From: JAAYJR01 sp964611525 | Lineage (GTDB): Bacteria > Bacteroidota > Bacteroidia > Bacteroidales > Prolixibacteraceae | Assembly: GCA_964611525.1 (NCBI GenBank) | Contig: CAZTAL010000004.1 | Location: 1 to 28,455, forward strand | Reading direction: 5' to 3' | DNA length: 28,455 nt | Shown here: positions 9,087 to 14,238 of the stretch, piece after piece | How positions within the stretch are numbered: position 1 is the first letter of the stretch | Layout of the letters: each line of letters starts with the position of its first letter | Program-made: the position numbers and the translations under genes | The notes under the pieces: generated by a model | Databases searched by the model: none | What the model saw: the letters and a program-made list of their open reading frames with translations, nothing else | Told to the model about the DNA's origin: nothing

Positions 9087-9251
9087 ATGAAAAAGATTAT
9101 AGAGATAAAAACAGAAGATGATTATCGTGAGGCGTTAAATCGCTTTATACAACTTTGTGAAGCCTCCAAAAGCAATGAGGAATATAGGGAGTTATATGTG
9201 TTGATTGATCTTATGGAAAAGTATGAACGGTTAAATTGTAAAATAAATTAA
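9087..9251 (+). CDS. small protein resembling the HigA-type antitoxin N-terminus
   Basis: A 54-residue ORF starting 7 bases after the polA stop. ATG 9087 is preferred over an in-frame start at 9048 that would overlap polA. The acidic helical sequence (IKTEDDYREALNRF, then a central acidic stretch and LYVLIDLMEKYE) resembles the segment that precedes the HTH domain in HigA-like antitoxins. The HTH itself is absent and no toxin gene is adjacent. It could be a truncated antitoxin, a solo small regulator, or an unrelated protein of similar composition. A hairpin with a T-rich tail follows at 9287-9308. Confidence 0.5.
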   Translation: MKKIIEIKTEDDYREALNRFIQLCEASKSNEEYRELYVLIDLMEKYERLNCKIN

Positions 9252-9286
9252 TTTATAAATTGTAAGTAGTAATTATAAATTTTATA

Positions 9287-9308
9287 TGTGCCTGAGGCAC
9301 AATTTTTA
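9287..9308 (+). terminator. terminator after polA and the small ORF
   Basis: TGTGCC (9287-9292) and GGCACA (9296-9301) form a 6-bp stem with a TGA loop, followed by a T-rich run. This is a simple intrinsic terminator for the polA transcript. Confidence 0.6.
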
Positions 9309-9400
9309 TTAAAGTAATGTTTTTTAACAATCTATCTAGATTAATCCCTCTAATTTTTAAAATTTAAATCAAAATTATTAGATATAAATTTTTTAGGTAG

Positions 9401-9408
9401 TATCTTTG
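9401..9408 (+). promoter_or_regulatory. -7 box of the DUF4271-hemD unit
   Basis: TATCTTTG is an exact TAnnTTTG match ending only 12 bases before ATG 9421. Transcription would begin around 9412-9415, giving an almost leaderless mRNA; the AGAGGA at 9411-9416 would lie at its very 5' end. Confidence 0.5.
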
Positions 9409-9420
9409 CAAGAGGAATTG

Positions 9421-10401
9421 ATGGACAAGGGAATGAATAATCAAAGGGATACTTTAGAAATAAATAATTCTCTAAAAGATTTATTCAGGATTCAGGAAAA
9501 AGCGGAATTGAGGATAAATCATATTACGCCTGCTCCAATAGAGCCGATACCCTTACGTGATACCATTCGGGAAGTTGATTCTGTTAAACAAATGCAGCCA
9601 CTTCAACCTACAATGGCCCAGATTCGATATTGGAGATGGCAGCGTGAGCAAAAATTGCTAATAGGTGATTCCCGGTATATTAAACCCAGGAATGAAGTGA
9701 ATTTTGTTAAATCAGTATCATTTGAAAATACCGGATTCGGATTGCCTTCGAAAATAATTAACAGTCCCGGTACCGACTGGCTTACTGTTATATTTATGTT
9801 GTTGTTAGTTTTATTTGCCTCCTTGAAAAATTCATATTCAAGATATTTAGGAAATTTATTTAAGTCCGTTATAAATTATTCCACATCATTTCGTATGTTC
9901 CGGGAAAAGAATTATTCTTTTTTGCATGGAGCACATAGACTTGAAATTTTTTTCTATGTTATTTTTTCGGTTTTTTTATTTCAGACAATTCGTTTTTTGC
10001 CGGTTGAAGTAAATAAAAGTAATTTGAAACTCTTTTTCTTTTGTTTTAGTATTACCCTGGCATATTATTTTATAAAAAAACTGGCTTATAAATTAACAGG
10101 ATTTATTACGGAAACCAGCAATGAAACAAATGAATATCTGTTTAATATGGATAGTATTAACCGTGTAGGAGGATTAATATTATTTCCATTGGTTATAATA
10201 GGTGTATTTTTCCCATATTCCTCCTTCGGGCTGAGTGTTTACTTGGGACTTTTTGTGCTATTAATAATGTATTTAAAATTATTACAGAGGGGTATTTTAA
10301 TTTTATTTAAAAAACAATTTTCAATATTTTATCTGTTTTTGTACTTTTGTACCCTTGAATTTGTACCCTTGGTTTTACTATATGATATTTTGGAGCTATA
10401 A
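9421..10401 (+). CDS. DUF4271 domain membrane protein
   Basis: A 326-residue protein with a soluble N-terminal half (about 1-115) and a hydrophobic C-terminal half with five to six membrane segments: TDWLTVIFMLLLVLFASL, a segment around LEIFFYVIFSVFLF, another around LKLFFFCFSITLAYYF, a long hydrophobic stretch from VGGLILFPLVII to LLIMYLKLL, and a final one ending in LLYDIL. This architecture and the position directly before hemD match the Bacteroidota DUF4271 family, whose function is unknown. ATG 9421 with AGAGGA upstream is preferred to TTG 9406, which lies inside the -7 box. The gap to hemD is 31 bases, so the two are probably co-transcribed. Confidence 0.8.
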   Translation: MDKGMNNQRDTLEINNSLKDLFRIQEKAELRINHITPAPIEPIPLRDTIREVDSVKQMQPLQPTMAQIRYWRWQREQKLLIGDSRYIKPRNEVNFVKSVSFENTGFGLPSKIINSPGTDWLTVIFMLLLVLFASLKNSYSRYLGNLFKSVINYSTSFRMFREKNYSFLHGAHRLEIFFYVIFSVFLFQTIRFLPVEVNKSNLKLFFFCFSITLAYYFIKKLAYKLTGFITETSNETNEYLFNMDSINRVGGLILFPLVIIGVFFPYSSFGLSVYLGLFVLLIMYLKLLQRGILILFKKQFSIFYLFLYFCTLEFVPLVLLYDILEL

Positions 10402-10432
10402 GCAGGTACAGTTAAATTAAAAGGAAGGCATT

Positions 10433-11182
10433 TTGAAAATCAAGAGTATTTTAGTATCACAACCAAAGCCAGAGATGGCAAAATCCCCTTATTTTGATCT
10501 TGCTGAGAAAAGTAACTTAAAAATTGATTTCCGGCCATTTATACATGTGGAAGGAATTCCGGCGAAAGAATTCAGAAAAACGAGAATACATATTCTGGAT
10601 CATTCGGCAGTAATTTTTACTAGTCGTACGTCTATTGATCATTTTTTCCGTATAAGCCGGGAACTTCGTTTAACAATTCCCGATTCCATGAAATATTTTT
10701 GCCTGTCGGAGGCAATTGCTTACTATTTACAGAAATATATTGTATATCGAAAAAGGAAAATATTTTACGGAAACGGGAGGTTTGCCGATTTGATCCAGGT
10801 GATGAAAAAGCACAAAGATGAAAAATTTTTAGTGCCTCTTTCTGATATTCATAATCAAAAAATTCCTGATTTACTGGATGAAGTGGGATTTAATTATACT
10901 AAAGCAATATTGTATAAGACAATTAGCAGTGATTTATCGGACTTAAGGAATGTGAATTATGACATTCTTGTTTTTTTTAGTCCTTCAGGGATTAAGTCAC
11001 TTTTCGATAATTTTCCGGATTTTGAACAGAATAATACGAGAATAGCCTGTTTTGGTCCTTCTACAGCAAAAGCGGTACGTGAAGCAGGATTGCAACTGGA
11101 TATTGAAGCACCAACGGCAAAAGCCCCCTCTATGACCATGGCGCTGGAACAATATATAAATAAGGTTAATAAGAATAGTTAA
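10433..11182 (+). CDS. hemD: uroporphyrinogen-III synthase family protein
   Basis: A 249-residue HemD-type protein, expected to cyclise hydroxymethylbilane to uroporphyrinogen III in tetrapyrrole synthesis. The family is poorly conserved, but the N-terminal ILVSQPKP, a central AVIFTSRTSIDHFF, and the C-terminal VFFSPSGIKSLFDNF and IACFGPSTAKAVREAGL segments are typical of both of its alpha/beta lobes. It probably starts with TTG 10433, 4 bases after a strong AAGGAAGG (10421-10428). It follows the DUF4271 gene, a common Bacteroidota arrangement. Confidence 0.88.
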   Translation: MKIKSILVSQPKPEMAKSPYFDLAEKSNLKIDFRPFIHVEGIPAKEFRKTRIHILDHSAVIFTSRTSIDHFFRISRELRLTIPDSMKYFCLSEAIAYYLQKYIVYRKRKIFYGNGRFADLIQVMKKHKDEKFLVPLSDIHNQKIPDLLDEVGFNYTKAILYKTISSDLSDLRNVNYDILVFFSPSGIKSLFDNFPDFEQNNTRIACFGPSTAKAVREAGLQLDIEAPTAKAPSMTMALEQYINKVNKNS

Positions 11183-11315
11183 AATCCTAATCGAGTTCGT
11201 TTTTAAAATCTATTGGCTTCTTTATGTTTTGTCCTCATAATTTATTTAGGAGGGCTTGTACTTAAAAGGTCATTAAAGACTAGTTAATTCATATTGTTAG
11301 ATCGGCATAAGCTTT

Positions 11316-11353
11316 GTCCGCCGGATTTATTCAGGCGGGCCCTGTCAGCGGAC
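11316..11353 (+). promoter_or_regulatory. GC-rich hairpins upstream of rnpA
   Basis: GTCCGC (11316-11321) can pair with GCGGAC (11348-11353). Alternatively TCCGCC (11317-11322) pairs with GGCGGG (11334-11339, one G-U), so the two folds are mutually exclusive. CAGG (11332-11335) and CCTG (11341-11344) form a third small stem. This is the only GC-rich patch in the 217-base hemD-rnpA gap. It may be a terminator-like end of the hemD transcript or a leader structure of rnpA. Confidence 0.3.
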
Positions 11354-11399
11354 TTTCTATTCCCAACTCTTAAATTTATGAGCAGACAATTAATATGCC

Positions 11400-11801
11400 A
11401 TGGAAAAAAATTTAAAAAACAATGATATAGATTTTACTTTTTCAAAGGATGAACGTCTTTGCAATAAAAAGTTATTTGATATATTATTTGCGAAAGGGAC
11501 TTCCTTTTTGTCTCATCCTTTAAAAATTATATTTGCCGAAACCGGTCATGCTTCAAATTATCCGGTTCAGGTTGCATTTGCAGTTAGCAGGAAGCTATTC
11601 TCAAAGGCAGTAATCCGGAATTTAATAAAACGCCGTATGCGGGAAGCTTACCGGTTGAATAAGCATAATTTTTATAGTCTTATTGGCGATAAGAAGCTGG
11701 TTCTTATCATTATTTATGTGGAAAAGGAAATTATGGAGTACCGCCGGATTGAAAATTCGATGAAGCGGGCATTAAATTTACTTGCTAAAAAAGTTTCTTA
11801 A
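11400..11801 (+). CDS. rnpA: ribonuclease P protein component
   Basis: A 133-residue RNase P protein subunit, which binds the RNA subunit and assists 5' maturation of pre-tRNAs. The family hallmark is the RNLIKRRMREAYR stretch (RNR motif) in the second half, preceded by AVSRKLFSKAVIRN, and an N-terminal FSKDERLCNKKLFDILF. The start ATG 11400 has no evident Shine-Dalgarno sequence. The yidD gene that often follows rnpA is absent here: the next gene lies on the opposite strand, with only 4 bases between the convergent stops. Confidence 0.93.
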   Translation: MEKNLKNNDIDFTFSKDERLCNKKLFDILFAKGTSFLSHPLKIIFAETGHASNYPVQVAFAVSRKLFSKAVIRNLIKRRMREAYRLNKHNFYSLIGDKKLVLIIIYVEKEIMEYRRIENSMKRALNLLAKKVS

Positions 11802-11805
11802 AAAA

Positions 11806-12897
11806 TTATTCTTTATCCATAATTTCGGTTTGCTGTTTGACAGAATCTTCATGAATAAGCTGAAAGAAAATTTTAACGAATTTTTCATCCAGATTAAGTT
11901 TTTTCCCTAGTGAAACCCTGTCTTTCATTAGTTGGCTCCATCTGTTTATTTGTAGAGCCGTTACGTTGTGTTCTTTTTTGTACTGACCGATTTGTCTGAC
12001 TATTCCAGTCCGGGAAGATAATGTTTCAAGTAGTTCTGAATCGATAGCATCTATACGGCTGCGAAGCATGTCAAGTTTTGTTTCAAATTCGGGATTTTCT
12101 ATTTTTTGATATCTTATTACCAGTTTGTCGAGTAATTTGGCTAGATCAGCCGGAGTGAGCTGTTGTGAGGAATCACTCAGGGCAACCGGGGGATTCACGT
12201 GAGATTCAAGCATCAATCCTTCCATACCCATGTCGAATGCTTTTTGTGCAATTTCATAAAGATATTCACGTTTGCCTGCCATATGACTTGGATCACAAAT
12301 AATTGGTAAATTAGGCATCAGTCTGCGTAATTCAATTATTGTTTTCCAGTTAGGATAATTTCTGTATTTTGTTTCTATGAATGGAGTGAAACCGCGATGA
12401 ATTGCAACAATATTTTTGATGCCTGCTCTGTTAATCCTTTCAATAGCTCCCATCCATAGGCTCAGATCAGGATTAACGGGATTTTTAACCATAACAACGG
12501 CATCACTTCCCCTGATTACATCTGCAATTTCCTGTACAACAAACGGACTGGCTGTTGAACGTGCACCAATCCATAGAACGTCAATACCCGCATCCATTGC
12601 TTTTTCAGCGTGCCGTGTATTGGCTACTTCCGTTGCAACAGGCAGACCCGTCTCTTTTTTTACAAGTTGCAGCCATTTTAATCCTATAGAGCCAACACCT
12701 TCAAATGAGCCGGGACGGGTACGTGGTTTCCATATTCCTCCCCGAAAAATGAATACTCTGGGATCCTTTGCCAGCAATCTGGCTGTTTCAAGTGTTTGTT
12801 GCTTTGTTTCCAGACTGCATGGCCCGGAAATAAGCAGAGGATTGTTCAGGTTGGGTAACCAATCCTTAATAGTATTAATATCAAGTTGTGAACTCAT
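11806..12897 (-). CDS. DAHP synthase/chorismate mutase fusion
   Basis: A 363-residue bifunctional enzyme. Residues about 10-260 are a 3-deoxy-D-arabino-heptulosonate 7-phosphate synthase of the KDO8P/type I-beta kind (GPCSLE, FRGGIWKPRTRPGSFEG, ATEVAN, WIGARS, AIHRGF, CDPSHMAGKR), the entry step of the shikimate pathway. Residues about 270-355 are an AroQ chorismate mutase (LDMLRSRIDAIDSELLETLSSR, then a central IGQYKKEHN), producing prephenate. Its ATG overlaps the tyrA stop (ATGA, 12894-12897), so it is translationally coupled to tyrA and lies under the same tyrosine leader. Chorismate mutase and prephenate dehydrogenase side by side form the branch toward tyrosine. Confidence 0.93.
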   Translation of the reverse strand: MSSQLDINTIKDWLPNLNNPLLISGPCSLETKQQTLETARLLAKDPRVFIFRGGIWKPRTRPGSFEGVGSIGLKWLQLVKKETGLPVATEVANTRHAEKAMDAGIDVLWIGARSTASPFVVQEIADVIRGSDAVVMVKNPVNPDLSLWMGAIERINRAGIKNIVAIHRGFTPFIETKYRNYPNWKTIIELRRLMPNLPIICDPSHMAGKREYLYEIAQKAFDMGMEGLMLESHVNPPVALSDSSQQLTPADLAKLLDKLVIRYQKIENPEFETKLDMLRSRIDAIDSELLETLSSRTGIVRQIGQYKKEHNVTALQINRWSQLMKDRVSLGKKLNLDEKFVKIFFQLIHEDSVKQQTEIMDKE

Positions 12898-13796
12898 TGT
12901 TTTTGGGTATAAAGTTTTACAATTGTTTCTTCGTTTTTTATGAAATGGTTTTTTTTACCATCCAAAATATTTCTTATTTTATTAGCATTTAATATCAGTT
13001 TTTCCAATTTATTGAATTGTTTATTTTGTATGGAATCCCGGAATTCCTGTAGGTGTTTAATATAAACATTCATGGAATCAACTACATAATCACTGTTTTG
13101 TTCAAATATAGGTTTCCACATTGAACAGGAACTCTTTGCGAGTCTGACCGTTGAACGGAATCCTCCACTTGCCAGTTCAAATATTATATTCCTTTCTTCT
13201 TTTGCCTGTACAGCATTTGCTAGTGCATAGGCAGCCGCGTGAGGCAAATGTGAAACGAAAGCAGTACTATGATCCTGCTCGTCTGATGTCATGTAAGCTA
13301 TATCCATACCCAGATTTTGAAACATTTTTTCCACAAGTGCAAGATGTTGTGGTCCCGATTGTTTGTGGTCACAGATAATAACTATCTTTCCTTTGAAGAG
13401 TCCTTCCAGTGCTGCCAGAGGTCCTGAGTTTTCTGTTCCTGACATTGGGTGTGCAGGCACAAAATGTTTTCTTTTAGGATGATTATGTATAAGTTCAGTA
13501 ATCATTCTCTTGGTTGATCCCATATCAGTCACTGTAGTGTTACTATTTAGCTTGTCGAGCACGACGGGTAATAATTTTAGTTCTTTATCAACTGGTATTG
13601 CAATAATGATCAGGTCAGCTTCTGCGATTCCTTTGTCAAGTGATTCAATGCGATCGACAAGGCCAAGCTTTAAAGCAGTTTTTGCATGATTTTCGTTAGT
13701 CTCGACACCAATTAATTCACCCGCAAATTTTGTCCGTCGTAAATCCTTAGCTAGTGAACCTCCTATTAAGCCTAGTCCGATAATTGTAATTTTCAT
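12894..13796 (-). CDS. tyrA: prephenate dehydrogenase
   Basis: A 300-residue TyrA-type enzyme that oxidatively decarboxylates prephenate to 4-hydroxyphenylpyruvate for tyrosine synthesis. The NAD(P)-binding Rossmann motif GLGLIGGS is at 7-14. The conserved HFVPAHPMSGTENSGP block, DMGSTK and SHLPHAAAYALA follow. There is no C-terminal ACT domain, so allosteric feedback by tyrosine through that domain is not expected, which fits control at the mRNA level by the Tyr-rich leader upstream. It is the first structural gene of the unit and overlaps the downstream DAHP synthase/chorismate mutase gene by four bases. Confidence 0.95.
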   Translation of the reverse strand: MKITIIGLGLIGGSLAKDLRRTKFAGELIGVETNENHAKTALKLGLVDRIESLDKGIAEADLIIIAIPVDKELKLLPVVLDKLNSNTTVTDMGSTKRMITELIHNHPKRKHFVPAHPMSGTENSGPLAALEGLFKGKIVIICDHKQSGPQHLALVEKMFQNLGMDIAYMTSDEQDHSTAFVSHLPHAAAYALANAVQAKEERNIIFELASGGFRSTVRLAKSSCSMWKPIFEQNSDYVVDSMNVYIKHLQEFRDSIQNKQFNKLEKLILNANKIRNILDGKKNHFIKNEETIVKLYTQKQ

Positions 13797-13828
13797 GTTT
13801 AAAATTTAATTTTTACCCTTACTATTTT

Positions 13829-13947
13829 TACCCTTAGGGTAGAATTTTTAAGGATGCCTCCCTAAGGATTTATTAATTTAGTAATTCAATTCTTATACGT
13901 TCTACCTCACCCTAAGGGTAAACCCTATTTTTCTACCCTAAGGATAA
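13829..13947. repeat. cluster of ACCCTWAGGGT palindromes
   Basis: Three related palindromes lie between the attenuator terminator and tyrA: TACCCTTAGGGTA (13829-13841), ACCCTAAGGGTA (13909-13920) and the decayed TACCCTAAGGATAA (13934-13947). A half-site TTTTACCCTTA precedes the first. A fourth copy lies at 19396-19406 before the GH32 gene. They may be operators for a dimeric regulator or small dispersed palindromes. Confidence 0.5.
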
Positions 13948-13966
13948 AATCCTCATATTATTCTAT

Positions 13967-13999
13967 AAAAAAACAAAAAGTCCCGAATTTTTTCGGGAC
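13967..13999 (-). terminator. attenuator terminator before tyrA
   Basis: On the minus strand GTCCCGAA (13999-13992) and TTCGGGAC (13987-13980) form a perfect 8-bp stem with a 4-base loop. A T tract follows (five Ts, G, seven Ts; 13979-13967). The A run on the other side means it could also work weakly on the plus strand. Its 5' arm can instead pair with CGGGATC at 14048-14042. Confidence 0.85.
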
Positions 14000-14032
14000 C
14001 TTTTGTAAAATATCTTTATTATTAACAATACT

Positions 14033-14107
14033 CTACCCTTTGATCCCGTTTTCAGAACCAAAATAAGAATATCCGTAATAATAAGTATTGTTAATTGATA
14101 AATTCAT
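14033..14107 (-). CDS. tyrosine-rich leader peptide
   Basis: A 24-codon ORF, ATG at 14107-14105 and TAG at 14035-14033. Five of its 24 residues are tyrosine, packed in TYYYGYSYFG (residues 8-17), with one phenylalanine directly after. The second half (SENGIKG) encodes the RNA segment that can pair with the terminator arm. It lies about 14 bases downstream of the expected transcription start. It is expected to act by ribosome position and not as a protein. It is too short for ordinary gene finding. Confidence 0.82.
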   Translation of the reverse strand: MNLSINNTYYYGYSYFGSENGIKG

Positions 14108-14108
14108 T

Positions 14109-14140
14109 AATAATTATATTTGCGAACAAATATAATTATT
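14109..14140. promoter_or_regulatory. 14-bp inverted repeat with head-to-head -7 boxes
   Basis: The arms 14109-14122 and 14127-14140 are perfectly complementary around CGAA. Each contains an exact TAnnTTTG box: TATATTTG at 14115-14122 on plus and 14134-14127 on minus. The minus box is placed to drive the tyrA leader (start near 14120), with a possible TTG -33 element at 14159-14157. The plus box would fire into the 3' end of the small ORF and protease genes. The repeat also overlaps the stop of the small ORF at 14136-14234 and could act as a hairpin in its transcript. Confidence 0.55.
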
Positions 14141-14234
14141 TTTTCTTAGATTTTATCAATTTATACATTGTTAGTGATGAAATAATAAATCCTAAAAATG
14201 CTGAAAAGAATACAATGATTAATAATGTTTCCAT
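14136..14234 (-). CDS. putative 32-residue single-pass membrane protein
   Basis: ATG 14234 lies 4 bases after the protease stop. The sequence starts METLLIIVFFSAFLGFII, a plausible membrane helix of about 20 residues, and ends in the basic KLIKSKKK, so the C-terminus should face the cytoplasm. The composition is typical of small membrane proteins, but the ribosome site is only an A-rich run. I do not recognise a family. It may be real, or an AT-rich chance frame. Confidence 0.4.
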   Translation of the reverse strand: METLLIIVFFSAFLGFIISSLTMYKLIKSKKK

Positions 14235-14238
14235 TTTT

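Larger units (their letters stand above)
13967..14107 (-). promoter_or_regulatory. tyrosine ribosome-mediated attenuator
   Basis: This is the complete leader control region of tyrA: a Tyr-rich leader ORF (14107-14033), an antiterminator stem CGGGATC (14048-14042) with GGTCCCG (14000-13994; seven pairs including one G-U), and the terminator (13999-13967). The mutual exclusion is direct because GTCCCG is shared. A ribosome waiting on the Tyr codons at 14083-14063 would leave 14048-14042 free, so the antiterminator forms. A ribosome reaching the stop at 14035-14033 would cover it, so the terminator forms. The logic is seen in sequence; function is inferred. Confidence 0.82.
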
